A stretch of DNA of 62,095 nucleotides from a bacterium ADurb.Bin236 (GCA_002069885.1 MWCD01000018.1:1-62095), one strand, 5' to 3'. Shown: positions 51,529 to 60,697, numbered from the stretch's first letter. The notes: a model not told the origin generated them from the sequence alone. Program-made: numbers and translations.

Positions 51529-52665
51529 ATGTTGAACGGAAGATCAATCGCGAGCGCGCCGGCGGCGTTTGTTCTGCTGCTGGCGATGTGTCTGTTTCCG
51601 TTGAGTTGTTCGGGCAAGGAAACAAAGCAGGCCGAAGCGAAGAAACCGAACGCGAAAGGGGCGGAGGCCACGCTGTCGGCGGAGGGCTACGCCGCCGCGC
51701 ACAACGTGATAAAGCTCGGCGCGCCAGCGCCCGCAGTGGCTCTTAGGGACGCCCAAGGCAAGTCCGTCACTGTGGCCTCCATGAAGGGCAAGACCTTCAT
51801 AATCGCTTTCTGGCATCCGACCTGCAAGCCTTGTTTGGACATGATGAAGGAGTTGGAAAAAGCGTTCGCGGCGGACAAGGCGGCTGTGACCATTCTTGCG
51901 GTCACCGCCGACGAGGGCGAAAAGAAAAACGTCGAGAAGGAGAAAACTCTGGCCGCTTCGGGCGTGAAAGCTAAGGCGGTTTTCGATATCAACAACGGGA
52001 CGGCGCGGGCTTACGAGATGACTACCGTGCCGTATTTCGCGCTAGTAGATAAGCAGGGGAACCTCAGATACGCCGGCTCGTTTTTCGTGAGCCAGCCGAT
52101 AAGGACGATGACGTTCATCGAGATGGCGGCGCGGGTGGCGAAAGGGATAGAAGTCCCCCGCTGCGAGTTGCCGGGGATGGTTTCGGCGTCGGACTACGCG
52201 AGCGTGGTAGGAACGCAGGCTCCCGCTTTCAAGCTCAAAGGGCTGGACGGGCTTGACCAGTCTCCTATCTTTTACAAGGGGTTCTCCCGGCTGCTTGTGA
52301 CTTTCTGGTCCCCAAGCTGCCCGCATTGCAAGATGCAGTTGCCGAGAGTGGAGAGCTTCATTAGGAGCGACGGGCGCAGGCTCGGCGTTCAGGGCATGAC
52401 AGTCGTGGGGCTGCCTGAAAAGAGCAATCCCGAAACCCCTCAGTATGTGAGCCTGATAGACCAGATTGCCGCGCAGCTTCAGTTGACGCAGCCAATCGCG
52501 CTCGACTACGGCGGAGAAGCCGACACGCTTTACAAGGTGAGAGGCGTGCCTTCGATTTATCTCGTCGGAAAAGACGGGAAGGTTGAGCACGCGTGGCGCG
52601 GCCAGTTTATGTTCTTCGGAGAGACGGTGGAATGCGTCGTCTCCGAATCAGGCGGGGGCAAGTGA
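51529..52665 (+). CDS. Exported double-thioredoxin-domain (TlpA-like) protein, probable lipoprotein
   Basis: A 378-residue protein from the ATG at 51529, with GGAG close upstream; the ATG at 51499 has no SD. A signal sequence ends at FPLSC, where Cys27 may be lipidated, although the box is not perfect. Two TlpA/AhpC-TSA-like domains follow: the first with WHPTCKPC (Cys99, Cys102), the second with WSPSCPHC (Cys264, Cys267). Both cis-prolines are visible (TVPYF and GVPSIY). They presumably control thiol redox outside the cytoplasm. The stop overlaps the GTG of the DUF2723-TPR gene, giving translational coupling. Confidence 0.88.
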   Translation: MLNGRSIASAPAAFVLLLAMCLFPLSCSGKETKQAEAKKPNAKGAEATLSAEGYAAAHNVIKLGAPAPAVALRDAQGKSVTVASMKGKTFIIAFWHPTCKPCLDMMKELEKAFAADKAAVTILAVTADEGEKKNVEKEKTLAASGVKAKAVFDINNGTARAYEMTTVPYFALVDKQGNLRYAGSFFVSQPIRTMTFIEMAARVAKGIEVPRCELPGMVSASDYASVVGTQAPAFKLKGLDGLDQSPIFYKGFSRLLVTFWSPSCPHCKMQLPRVESFIRSDGRRLGVQGMTVVGLPEKSNPETPQYVSLIDQIAAQLQLTQPIALDYGGEADTLYKVRGVPSIYLVGKDGKVEHAWRGQFMFFGETVECVVSESGGGK

Positions 52666-55328
52666 GCGGAAAACCGACGGAAAAAGCGGAGCGCGGCCCG
52701 AGCGACGGCGCGTGGTCGGCGGCCGTTTTCCTTGCCGCGCTCGCTCTATACGCGAGAACCGCCGCGCCCGATTTCCTGTTCGACGACAACCCTGAGTTCA
52801 TTTCCAGCGCCTATCTGCTCGGCGTGTCGCACCCTCCGGGATACCCGGTAATATCTCTGTTCGGCAAATTATTTGCGTATGCCGCGCCGGGCGCGGGCGG
52901 GTTCGCGGTCAACCTGCTGTCGGCGTTCGCGGCTGCGGGCGCAATCGCTCTGTCGTTCCGGCTGCTGCGCCGCATGCCCATGAGGCTGGAAACCGCGCTG
53001 CTTGGAGCGGCGACTCTGGCGACTTCCCGCCTTTTCTGGGAGCAGGCGGTTCAGGCGGAAGCTTACTCGCTGAACTTCTTCTTTCTGATTCTTTCTCTGA
53101 ACATCGTCTGGGGCATGGATGGGACGCGGGGCGACGCGCGACGGTTCGCCGCGCTCGGCGCGGTGTCCGCGTTGGGGATGGTGAACCACTACAGCATGGC
53201 GCTGGCGTTGCCTGTCATAGGGCTGTTCATTCTCTGGACGCGACGCCGCTCGCTGGGATTCGTCCTCAAGTGGCTCGCTCCCGCCGCTATGGCCGCCGCC
53301 GTAGGATTCTCCATCACGATGTACCTGCCCGCTAGATCCGCCGCAGGCCCGGCCATCAACTGGGACGACCAGACGACCGTCTCTGGATTCTTCAGTCACC
53401 TCAAAGGCGTGGACCGCAGAACGGAAAATCCGAGGGTGGCGTTCTCGGAAAAAATAAGGTTCGCGCGCGACTACGGATGGAGGCTGTGGAGGGAGAGGAC
53501 TCCGGCGCTGTTGCTGCTGCTGCCGGTGGGCGTGGTCGCGGCGGCGTTCAGGCTCAGGGAGCGAGCCGCGCTTCTGGCCGCCCTCTGGCTGGCGCTCTTC
53601 GCGGGCTTCATCCTTCTGCTCAACTTCATGTACGGCCCGCGCGCCTCTTACGTGGTAAAGGTGTTCCACATCGCGTCTCTTCAGTTGCTGGCGGTGTTCA
53701 TAGCCATCGGAGCGGACGCCGTCCTCGGAGCGTTGCGAAAAAGAAAATATGTTTGGGTTCCGGCGTTCGCCGTCTTGGCCGGGATGGTCGCGTGGTCCGC
53801 CGCCGCAAGCTCAAAAACCGCCGACGCGTCTCGCGACACTATGGCCCCCGTCTATGCCCGCAACATGCTTATCAACGCCGACAGGGACGCGATAATCTTC
53901 TCCACCCTTGAAATCGAGACGTTCCCCATATCCGCCTCGCGCGCTGTGGCCGGCATGCGGCGCGACATCGTTCTCATCGGCAGGCAGGGCGATATCGCTC
54001 AGACCGCTTTCTCATTCGGCAAGCACGACATACCCCTGTTCGACGTCGATGACATTTCAGACCTAGAAACGTTCGTAGTCAACCAGTCGAGCATGAAGAA
54101 CAAGCTCTACTTCACAAAGCGGCTGAGCGTTCAGCAGGGCGGCGCGCCGGTCCACGTCAACGGACTTATGTACCAGTTGCTCCCGCACGAAAAAAAGATG
54201 CTCCGCTCCGACCCGTGGGACAGAATAGACACAAGCGCGATAAATCCAGACGACAAGGAATACGACCGGATAGAAAAGACAGTGGTGTCCCGCTATCTGC
54301 TGATGAGAGGGGAGCATCACATAGAGAGGGGGGATTGGCCGCGAGCGCTCGACTTTTTGGAACAGGCTGAGCGGTTCAACCCAGAATCGAGGTTCCTGCG
54401 AGCCGGACTCGGCGCGGTTTACATGGCCGCAGGGGACTTCATGCGCGCCATGAAACAGTTCGAGAAGGGGCTTGAGTGCGACCCCGAAAACGTCGAGATA
54501 AGCATCGACACTCTGGCGCTGCACAGCAACCTGTCGTTCATCTACGGCAAGTTCGGGCGGCATGAAAAATCGCTCGAACACATGAAAACGGCCGCGCGCC
54601 TGTCCCCGAAAACACCCGTGCTACGCGTCAACCTCGGCAAGACTTACTGGAGCCGGGAGATGTGGAGAGAGGCGGTGGACGAACTGGAAGCGGCGATTTC
54701 TCTCGGAGTCGAAAACGCCGCCGTCCACGCCATTCTCGGAATATGCTACGAGAAACTCGGAATGCTGCCGGAAGCCGACATCAACTACAGGCGCTCGCTC
54801 GAGCTTAACCCGAACCTTGCGGACACCCACCGCGACTTCGCGGTTTTCAACGCGTACTCCGCCGACAATCCCGCGCTCGCCATCGAGCACTTCAATAAGT
54901 ATCTGGAACTAATCCGGAAGGATCCAGCCTCCGACTTCTCGGACGTGCCGGACATCTATGTAAACCTCGGCCTGCTCAACCAGAAAATCGGAGATCACGC
55001 GCAGGCGGTCGCAGACCTGAGGATGGCCGTAGAACTGAACGCGGGCGGCTCTCCGCGCAAGAGGGCCATCATCCGCACCGGGCTTGCAAGAAGCTTTGAC
55101 ACGCTCGGCATGAAGAAAGAGGCGGGAGCGGAATATGAAATGGGAATGGAAGGCGCGTCGGAATACCCCGACATCTTGAAAGAGCGCGCGGCCTTCCTCG
55201 ACCGCAACAATATGAATCGCGCCCTCGCCGCCGAGTTGCTCGAACGTTATCTGTCGGCTGTTCCGGACGCCCCGGACAGGATAAAGATCGAAATCGACAT
55301 ATCGCGCCTCAGGGCGCGGACTCGCTGA
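52662..55328 (+). CDS. DUF2723 membrane protein fused to a TPR array
   Basis: An 888-residue protein. The GTG at 52662 overlaps the TGA of the thioredoxin gene and has a GGGGG run before it; the ATG at 52593 is inside that gene. The N-terminal 100 residues carry the DUF2723 signature (ALYARTAAPDFLFDDNPEFI, then GVSHPPGYPV). Ten or more helices extend to about 390; a GT-C-like fold with the catalytic acidic residue in that first loop is likely. From about 545 to 870 is a TPR array. Such proteins are probably protein O-mannosyltransferase relatives with a TPR platform. Coupling to a thioredoxin protein suggests action on exported substrates. Confidence 0.87.
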   Translation: MSGKPTEKAERGPSDGAWSAAVFLAALALYARTAAPDFLFDDNPEFISSAYLLGVSHPPGYPVISLFGKLFAYAAPGAGGFAVNLLSAFAAAGAIALSFRLLRRMPMRLETALLGAATLATSRLFWEQAVQAEAYSLNFFFLILSLNIVWGMDGTRGDARRFAALGAVSALGMVNHYSMALALPVIGLFILWTRRRSLGFVLKWLAPAAMAAAVGFSITMYLPARSAAGPAINWDDQTTVSGFFSHLKGVDRRTENPRVAFSEKIRFARDYGWRLWRERTPALLLLLPVGVVAAAFRLRERAALLAALWLALFAGFILLLNFMYGPRASYVVKVFHIASLQLLAVFIAIGADAVLGALRKRKYVWVPAFAVLAGMVAWSAAASSKTADASRDTMAPVYARNMLINADRDAIIFSTLEIETFPISASRAVAGMRRDIVLIGRQGDIAQTAFSFGKHDIPLFDVDDISDLETFVVNQSSMKNKLYFTKRLSVQQGGAPVHVNGLMYQLLPHEKKMLRSDPWDRIDTSAINPDDKEYDRIEKTVVSRYLLMRGEHHIERGDWPRALDFLEQAERFNPESRFLRAGLGAVYMAAGDFMRAMKQFEKGLECDPENVEISIDTLALHSNLSFIYGKFGRHEKSLEHMKTAARLSPKTPVLRVNLGKTYWSREMWREAVDELEAAISLGVENAAVHAILGICYEKLGMLPEADINYRRSLELNPNLADTHRDFAVFNAYSADNPALAIEHFNKYLELIRKDPASDFSDVPDIYVNLGLLNQKIGDHAQAVADLRMAVELNAGGSPRKRAIIRTGLARSFDTLGMKKEAGAEYEMGMEGASEYPDILKERAAFLDRNNMNRALAAELLERYLSAVPDAPDRIKIEIDISRLRARTR

Positions 55329-55341
55329 CGGCGGAGCTGAA

Positions 55342-55575
55342 ATGTTGTTTTTTAGAAAAAAAACTCTCGCGGACTCGATAGTCGAAGGCAGCTTCGACGA
55401 CCGGACGCTCGCGAAACGCATGAAGGAATGGATGCTTAAGGGCAGCCCCGGAGTGGCGCTCCGCGCGATCATACTATATGAGAAACAGCCCGCGCCCAAA
55501 CGCGAAGCCCTAGCGCGGCACGGCTTGACTGAAGAATTCGTAAATAAGCAGAAAAAACGCCTGAACATCAGGTGA
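55342..55575 (+). CDS. Small basic protein of unknown function
   Basis: A 77-residue protein starting with GGCGGAG before the ATG, 13 bases after the DUF2723 stop, so it belongs to the same operon. The sequence is rich in Lys and Arg (MLFFRKKTLADSIVEGS at the start) and likely helical. No family is recognised. Codon use matches the neighbours, supporting a real gene. Confidence 0.6.
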   Translation: MLFFRKKTLADSIVEGSFDDRTLAKRMKEWMLKGSPGVALRAIILYEKQPAPKREALARHGLTEEFVNKQKKRLNIR

Positions 55576-55620
55576 CGCGCTAAGCGGGAAAGGCGTGGCG
55601 CCCCGCGCGCCCGTTTCCTA

Positions 55621-56562
55621 ATGCCGGCCGATATCTCAATCACCATAGCGAACCACAACGGCAGGGACATGCTCGACCGCTGTCTGAATTCGATTTACGC
55701 CGCCCCGCCCGCCCGCGCTTCCTTCGAAGTCATCGTTGTTGACAACGCGTCTCGCGACGGAAGCGCCGCGATGACGCGCGAAAAATATCCTTCCGCGATC
55801 GTCATCGAAAACGCCGCTCCTTTGGGGTTCGCCGCCAACCAGAACAAAGCCATGAGCGCGGCGTCGGGCGAGTTCTTCCTTCTTCTCAACAACGACGCGG
55901 AGCTTTCGCCGGGAGCGCTGGACGCGATGGCGGACTTCATGCGCTCCAACCCTCGCGCGGGGCTTGCAGGGCCGAGACTCCTAAACCCGGACGGCTCGGT
56001 TCAGGAGTCCTGCTTCCGCGCGCCCACTCTGAGCGTGCTGCTGTGGGACGCGTTTTTCATCAGCTCGATGTTTCCCGCTAGCGAAACGTTCGGAGGATTC
56101 AAGCGGTGGGCGCACGACGCCGCGCGCCGCGTACCTTCACTCTCCGGAGCCTGCCTCATAGCGCGCCGCTCTGCCGCCTCCGATGTCGGCCCCCTAGACG
56201 AGCGCTTCTTCATGTACTTCGAGGACCACGACTGGTGTCTGCGCTTCAGGCGCGCCGGATGGGAAGTCTGGTTCGCTCCTTTCGCCGACGTTCTCCACAT
56301 CGGCGGAGGAAGCGAAGGCCTCCTCGGCCACGACAAAATGGACAGGTTTTATTCCTCGCTGCTTTTTTTCTACCGGAAACATTATGGCACGCCCGCCGCC
56401 GCCGCCGCGGCATTGTTGAACATGGCAGGCGCAGCGTTTCGCGTCGCCGCGTTCACAGCCGCCGCCCTGATTTCTCCATCCCGCCGGGCATCCCTCTCCG
56501 CCCGCGCTTCACTCTATAAACGATTGTTCTCATGGCATCTGCGCCGCAAGAACGTTTTTTAA
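55621..56562 (+). CDS. Family 2 glycosyltransferase, rhamnosyltransferase (WbbL)-like
   Basis: A 313-residue GT-A enzyme. Motifs: SITIANHNGRDMLDRCLNSI, VIVVDNASRDGSA, the metal site LLLNNDAELSPGALD, and the acceptor-side FMYFEDHDWCLRFRRAGW, which is typical of WbbL-like rhamnosyltransferases. A hydrophobic segment near the C-terminus (about 260-285) may anchor it to the membrane. It follows the small protein by 45 bases. The sugar donor may be dTDP-rhamnose, by family analogy only. Confidence 0.9.
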   Translation: MPADISITIANHNGRDMLDRCLNSIYAAPPARASFEVIVVDNASRDGSAAMTREKYPSAIVIENAAPLGFAANQNKAMSAASGEFFLLLNNDAELSPGALDAMADFMRSNPRAGLAGPRLLNPDGSVQESCFRAPTLSVLLWDAFFISSMFPASETFGGFKRWAHDAARRVPSLSGACLIARRSAASDVGPLDERFFMYFEDHDWCLRFRRAGWEVWFAPFADVLHIGGGSEGLLGHDKMDRFYSSLLFFYRKHYGTPAAAAAALLNMAGAAFRVAAFTAAALISPSRRASLSARASLYKRLFSWHLRRKNVF

Positions 56563-56595
56563 GTCAGATATGACAAGCGGCAAAAAACTTGCCTC

Positions 56596-58086
56596 TCAGC
56601 GATTCTTTTTGACGAAGAAGGAGGAGAGCGTCGCGGACAGTATCCATCCGGCGGCGAAGATGTAGGATTTCACTTGTTCGAAGGAGTTGACGCGCTTGAG
56701 GGCGCGCAGGATGTACGACGGACGCAGATAGAAGCGAGAGTATGCGCGGGAGATGATTTTCTTCAGTTCGTCCGCTCTCACATCTCCTTGAGTGAAAAGC
56801 GGTTCTTTGTCGCAGTACGCGGACCAGTCGTTCCAGCGGGCGGAGTCCACCCGGCAGCCGGGATCGTTCTCGACTATCTCTCTGAGCCGCGTTCCGATGT
56901 AGGGCAGGGCCATCGTGAAGTTAGCAACAGTGAGCGGAAGCGACAGCGCGAACCGCGTGGTTTCCTCCATCGTTTCCCGGGTGTCCCCGTGCAGATTGAA
57001 TATGAAATATCCGCGGCTTTCGATTCCCGCACGGCGGGCAAGCTCTACGGCGTTCCGAACCTGTTCAAGAGTAATTCCTTTTCCGCACTTTTTTAGAACT
57101 TCGGCGTTGCCGGACTCGATGCCGAACCCGATGGAGTAACAGCCGGCGCGGCGCATAAGCGCCAGCAATTCGGCGTCCACGCGGTCCACCCTCGAATTGC
57201 ATCTCCACGGCAGTGGTTTTTTTTCCTCAAGCATCTTTTCGCACAGGGAAAGCGCCCGGTCGCGGTCAAGCGTGAACGTGTCGTCGAAGAAAGCGACCTC
57301 TCCCGCGCCGTGCTTGGCCCTAAGCTCAGCGATGTCGGACATGACTCTGCCGACGCTCATAAAACGGCAGCGCGGCCCCCACAACTTCTTAAAGCAGAAC
57401 GAGCAGTCGTATGGGCATCCCCTGCTGGTTATCATGTTGATAGACGGGAAATAAAGCGACGCGGCTCCGGGCTGCGCGTACTTTTTGATGTCGAAAAGAT
57501 GCAGCGCGGGCGGCGGGAGCGTGTCGAGGTCTTCAACAGGCGGTTGAGGGGCTGTCGTGACAATTTCCGACGGCAAATAGCCGCGCCTGAACGCGATTCC
57601 TTTCACCGCGTCGAAAGACTCGCGGGCTGCGACGGCGCGGGCAAGCTCGACGATGGTGATTTCTCCTTCTCCAAATGCCGCGACGTCCGCGCCGCACTCA
57701 TCAAGAACCGCCGGGCCGAGAGCTGTCGGGTGCGGGCCCCCGACCACAAACGTAGAGCCGGGCGACGCCTCGCGCGCCTTCCCTATTATGTCGTATGCCG
57801 AATGCGCTGAAAGCGTGAATACCGAAAGCCCTATCATCCCGAATCCGCCGCGCAATACTTCCCGCAGTCGCGTATTGTTGTTGCCGGGAATCTGGAAGTC
57901 GAACGCCTCGACCTTGAATCCACCGCGCTCGAGCGAGGAACCAAGGTGCGCAACTCCGAGAGGGACGCCGGAGCCTATGGCGTTTTTATAGTCGCGCGAA
58001 TATTTGTCGCTCGGAGGCGGGAATATAAGCAGGACTTTCATAGGGTCGGCGTCCCGCGCCTGCGGGACGGCATCATGAGATTTCAT
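56596..58086 (-). CDS. B12-binding-domain radical SAM protein
   Basis: A 496-residue protein. The N-terminal cobalamin-binding-like domain covers about 17-150, starting MKVLLIFPPPS. The radical SAM cluster is Cys224-x3-Cys228-x2-Cys231 (RGCPYDCSFC). A C-terminal extension after 430 is of the BchE/P-methylase type. The protein lacks the full DxHxxG cobalamin motif, so B12 use is not assured. Such enzymes methylate or rearrange lipids, sugars or cofactors. Start: the ATG at 58086 has GGAGG 13 bases upstream; the ATG at 58041 is exactly where homology begins. It converges with the GT2 gene. Confidence 0.88.
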   Translation of the reverse strand: MKSHDAVPQARDADPMKVLLIFPPPSDKYSRDYKNAIGSGVPLGVAHLGSSLERGGFKVEAFDFQIPGNNNTRLREVLRGGFGMIGLSVFTLSAHSAYDIIGKAREASPGSTFVVGGPHPTALGPAVLDECGADVAAFGEGEITIVELARAVAARESFDAVKGIAFRRGYLPSEIVTTAPQPPVEDLDTLPPPALHLFDIKKYAQPGAASLYFPSINMITSRGCPYDCSFCFKKLWGPRCRFMSVGRVMSDIAELRAKHGAGEVAFFDDTFTLDRDRALSLCEKMLEEKKPLPWRCNSRVDRVDAELLALMRRAGCYSIGFGIESGNAEVLKKCGKGITLEQVRNAVELARRAGIESRGYFIFNLHGDTRETMEETTRFALSLPLTVANFTMALPYIGTRLREIVENDPGCRVDSARWNDWSAYCDKEPLFTQGDVRADELKKIISRAYSRFYLRPSYILRALKRVNSFEQVKSYIFAAGWILSATLSSFFVKKNR

Positions 58087-58163
58087 TCCGATTCAGAGAG
58101 CCTCCGCCTCTAATTCTAACCTGATTCAAATCATTGAGAAAGACTTCGTCCGTTACTACTTGA

Positions 58164-58263
58164 TTAAGGGAAAACTTTTGAAAAAGTTTTCCCTTAAAAT
58201 CCCTTTCAAAACATTTCAATGCGCGCGGCGGAGCGGGCGCATTCGCGCCAGCGCTCCGCCGCG
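58164..58263 (-). repeat. Family A repeat with variable stem, copy 4 (inverted)
   Basis: The hairpin TTAAGGGAAAACTTTTG with its partner (58165-58196) is followed by the TTAAAATCCCTTTCAAAACA segment and a stem of 11 bases, CGCGGCGGAGC (58224-58234) with GCTCCGCCGCG (58253-58263). An inner GGCGC/GCGCC hairpin sits in the loop. Nearly identical to 58600-58699. Confidence 0.88.
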
Positions 58264-58316
58264 CTCATGTGAAAAGTGAGGGAAAAGAAAAAATAAAAGC
58301 GGCGTAGCCGCCTGCG

Positions 58317-58383
58317 GCGGTTGGGGAAAACCCTTTGAAAAGGGTTGTTCCCCAAACCCCTTTCCCAAACTATTCTATTTTGT
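58317..58383 (-). repeat. Family B repeat, inverted copy
   Basis: GGTTGGGGAAAACCCTTTG with AAAGGGTTGTTCCCC is the reverse complement of the unit at 45371-45441. It lies directly after the copy 4 element, so the families are stacked. Confidence 0.8.
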
Positions 58384-58404
58384 TTTGGCGGTTGCGATTG
58401 TGAA

Positions 58405-58717
58405 GACATAGGGGCGACCCGTCGGGTCGCCCGGATAGGATGGCTCATTGCCATTTTTTCATAAATGATTTTACATGGGTCGTCGGGAGTGCCGCGCAGA
58501 GCGCGGCGCTCCCGACGACCAGTGAAACGTTTTGAAGAGAATCCGAAGAGAAACTTTTTCAAAAGTTTCTCTTTGGCCGCCGGAGGCGCTTTAATGCTGT
58601 TAAGGGAAAACTTTTGAAAAAGTTTTCCCTTAAAATCCCTTTCAAAACATTTCAATGCGCGCGGCGGAGCGGGCGCATTCGCGCCAGCGCTCCGCCGCGT
58701 ATCATGGGAAAAGATTT
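58405..58717 (-). repeat. Composite intergenic palindromic repeat, copy 5 (inverted)
   Basis: In inverted order: the GGGCGACCCG-T-CGGGTCGCCC hairpin (58413-58433), the CATTGCCATTTTTTCATAA segment, a GTCGTCGGGAG...CTCCCGACGAC hairpin (58479-58519), the AGAAACTTTTTC hairpin (58549-58575), then the family A hairpin (58600-58656) and its variable stem (58660-58699). Block order matches copies 2 and 3. Confidence 0.88.
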
Positions 58718-58861
58718 GCAGAGATTCTAAAGAGAAACATTTTTATGTTTGGTTTTGACTGGTTTAAAACTGAATTTAAAGAGGGATAAAGACAGAGAGC
58801 AACAGCCAAAATGGACAAAGATATTTAAAAGTGCGCAATTGTTTGCAAAAAGCTCAGCAAG

Positions 58862-58883
58862 CGAGTATATGTACATATACTCG
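58862..58883. promoter_or_regulatory. 22-bp perfect palindrome in AT-rich intergenic DNA
   Basis: Positions 58862-58883 are fully self-complementary (11-base half-site CGAGTATATGT). It is unrelated to the repeat families and has no spacer, so it looks like a binding site for a dimeric protein rather than an RNA hairpin. It lies 379 bases before the solute-binding protein gene. Confidence 0.6.
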
Positions 58884-58954
58884 TAGCGGCCACGCGTTTT
58901 TTTGTCGCCTCTTTTCTGCGGACTTCGCAATAGAGTACCGGGGGGATTTATGAT

Positions 58955-59160
58955 TGTGGGGAATGTGGAAAACTTTGTGAAAATGTCAATAAATCAGGAT
59001 GTTAAATGTTGAAAACTTATTGATAACACGAAAAAGTCACAATGCGTACAGCTTTGTGCCTATACTTGCATATATTTATATTTTTTGCGCTTATGGACTT
59101 TTTCCCTTTTTTAATTTATTATTTTTTTCGTCAATTCTTATCCGCGTTAAACAGGATTTC
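58955..59160. other. AT-rich segment with DnaA-box-like motifs
   Basis: TGTGGAAAA (near 58961), TTTGTGAAAATG, TTGAAAACTTATTGATAACA (59008-59027) and TTATCCGCG (near 59138) resemble degenerate DnaA boxes, with long T-rich runs between (59070-59130). A replication origin or a plain promoter region would both fit; see findings. Confidence 0.35.
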
Positions 59161-59240
59161 TACCAGTGAAATCCGGGTTGTCAGCATTCACGGTGAATCA
59201 ACTGAAAACGCGGAAAAATAGTGCGCGGAGGAATCCGACA

Positions 59241-60632
59241 ATGAAGGTCATGAAAGGGAAATATGGATTTATCGCAGCGCGAATTCGGGCCGGGGCGACA
59301 TTGAAGTTTTTTTCGGTCGCGCTGGCGGCGCTGGCAATTCTTGCGGGAGCCGGGTGTTCATCTAAGCCGGCAGCGGACAATTCCGCCGCGCCCGCAGGCA
59401 AACTGATTGTCATATCCCCTCACTGGGAGGGTATTCGGGCGGAATTCGACAGAGGGTTCAGCGAGTGGCTGGCTGCAAACAAGCTGCCGGACGTCAAGAT
59501 AACGTGGCTTGATCAGGGAGGGACGTCGGACGATATGAAGTTTATCCGCGCGGGTTTTTCTAGGAGTCCGCAGGGGATAGACGTGGACGTGTTTTACGGG
59601 GGGGGGCTTGATCCTTACATTGAGCTTGCGGACGCTGGACTGTTGGAACCGTTCCGTCTGCCGGACGAGGAGCTGGCGAGGATACCCCCGGAGCTGAACG
59701 GCATGCCGTTGTACGACAAGCAGTTCAGGTGGCACGGCGCGTCTCTGGCCGGTTTCGGGATTCTTTACAACAAGAAGCTGTTGGAGATGTACAGCCTAGA
59801 GCCGCCGGACAGTTGGGAAGATTTGGCCTCCCCGAAGTTCATGGATATGGTGGGGTCGAGCGATCCCCGGCACAGTGGTAGCGTTCACATGATGTACGAG
59901 ATAATACTTCAGGCGAGCGGATGGGATAAGGGTTGGGATATACTGACGCGCATCGGCGGCAACGTGAGGAATTTTCCGAAGAGTTCAGGACAGATAGGCA
60001 AGGATCTGGCGACGGGGGAAGTGGCTGCGGGGTTGTCGATAGACACTTACGCGTTTTCCGCCATCGAGCAGGCCGGGGCGGACCTGCTGGGGTTCGTTCT
60101 TCCCGCGCGGGCGACGGTGATAACGCCAGACCCGGTGGCGATACTCAAAGGCGCGCCGAATTTGGACAATGCCCGCTTGTTCATCCGCTTCTGCGTCAGC
60201 CCGGAAGGGCAGAAGCTGTGGATGCTCAGGAAGGGCGTTCCGGGCGGCCCGACGGAGTTCTCTCTCAACAAGATGTCTATCCTCCCTGAGCTTTACCCGG
60301 AAGGTTTCGAAAAGACGACAAATGTTACGGCGAACCCGTTCGCGATGGAGAGCGGATTCGTTTACGATTTTGAGAAGGGCGCGGCAAGGTGGGAGTTGTT
60401 AAACGACATGGTGGGCGCGCTGATAATAGACACGCACGCTGATCTGGCGACTGGCTGGAAAAAGGCCGCCGGGCCGGGAAAGACTCCTCCTGCGGCGGCA
60501 TTCTCGCCTCCGGTGTCCGAAGCGCGCGCGCTTGAGCTGGCCCGGTCCTCTTGGAACGACCCCGTCGAGCGCAACAAGATGGTTACTTCGTGGTTCTCAG
60601 ACGCGCGGAAGAGATATAAAGCTTTGAAATAG
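59241..60632 (+). CDS. ABC transporter solute-binding lipoprotein (family 1-like)
   Basis: A 463-residue protein from the ATG at 59241 with GGAGGAAT; an upstream ATG at 59166 has no SD. A lipobox LAGAGC places the lipidated Cys at 39. The mature domain (LIVISPHWEGIRAEFDRGF, DVDVFYGGGLDPYIELADAGLL, AGFGILYNKKLLEMY) is typical of iron/spermidine-type periplasmic binding proteins that recognise iron, anions or polyamines. The C-terminal 60 residues after GPGKTPPAAA form an extra tail. No permease or ATPase gene follows; the next gene is a tRNA on the other strand, so partners are elsewhere. Substrate unknown. Confidence 0.88.
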   Translation: MKVMKGKYGFIAARIRAGATLKFFSVALAALAILAGAGCSSKPAADNSAAPAGKLIVISPHWEGIRAEFDRGFSEWLAANKLPDVKITWLDQGGTSDDMKFIRAGFSRSPQGIDVDVFYGGGLDPYIELADAGLLEPFRLPDEELARIPPELNGMPLYDKQFRWHGASLAGFGILYNKKLLEMYSLEPPDSWEDLASPKFMDMVGSSDPRHSGSVHMMYEIILQASGWDKGWDILTRIGGNVRNFPKSSGQIGKDLATGEVAAGLSIDTYAFSAIEQAGADLLGFVLPARATVITPDPVAILKGAPNLDNARLFIRFCVSPEGQKLWMLRKGVPGGPTEFSLNKMSILPELYPEGFEKTTNVTANPFAMESGFVYDFEKGAARWELLNDMVGALIIDTHADLATGWKKAAGPGKTPPAAAFSPPVSEARALELARSSWNDPVERNKMVTSWFSDARKRYKALK

Positions 60633-60697
60633 CGCTCGGCCGTCAGCGCCGTTTTGTTATTCTGACGCGCATGAGAATTATCTCATAAAAATCGGGT

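Larger units (their letters stand above)
58087..59240. other. Gene-free stretch: repeats on the left, AT-rich origin-like DNA on the right
   Basis: About 1.15 kb without a supported gene. From 58164 to 58717 it holds family A, family B and composite repeats in inverted orientation. From about 58720 to 59160 the base composition turns AT-rich, with a 22-bp palindrome and several DnaA-box-like motifs. The frames at 58655-58206 and 58930-58727 (minus strand) are repeat sequence or lack support. Confidence 0.6.

Noticed and set aside
58206-58655. A 149-codon minus-strand frame with FERDFKGKLFQKFSL-type sequence
   Set aside because: It is made of families A and B and the composite repeat read as protein. 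The same string appears from every family A copy; it is repeat DNA, not a gene.
58164-58717. Possible CRISPR array
   Set aside because: The repeats are palindromic blocks of differing type and spacing, not regular direct repeats with unique spacers, and no cas gene is present.
58727-58930. A 67-codon minus-strand frame
   Set aside because: Low-complexity AT-rich sequence with a Ser/Leu/Phe/Lys tail and no SD; overlaps the 22-bp palindrome.
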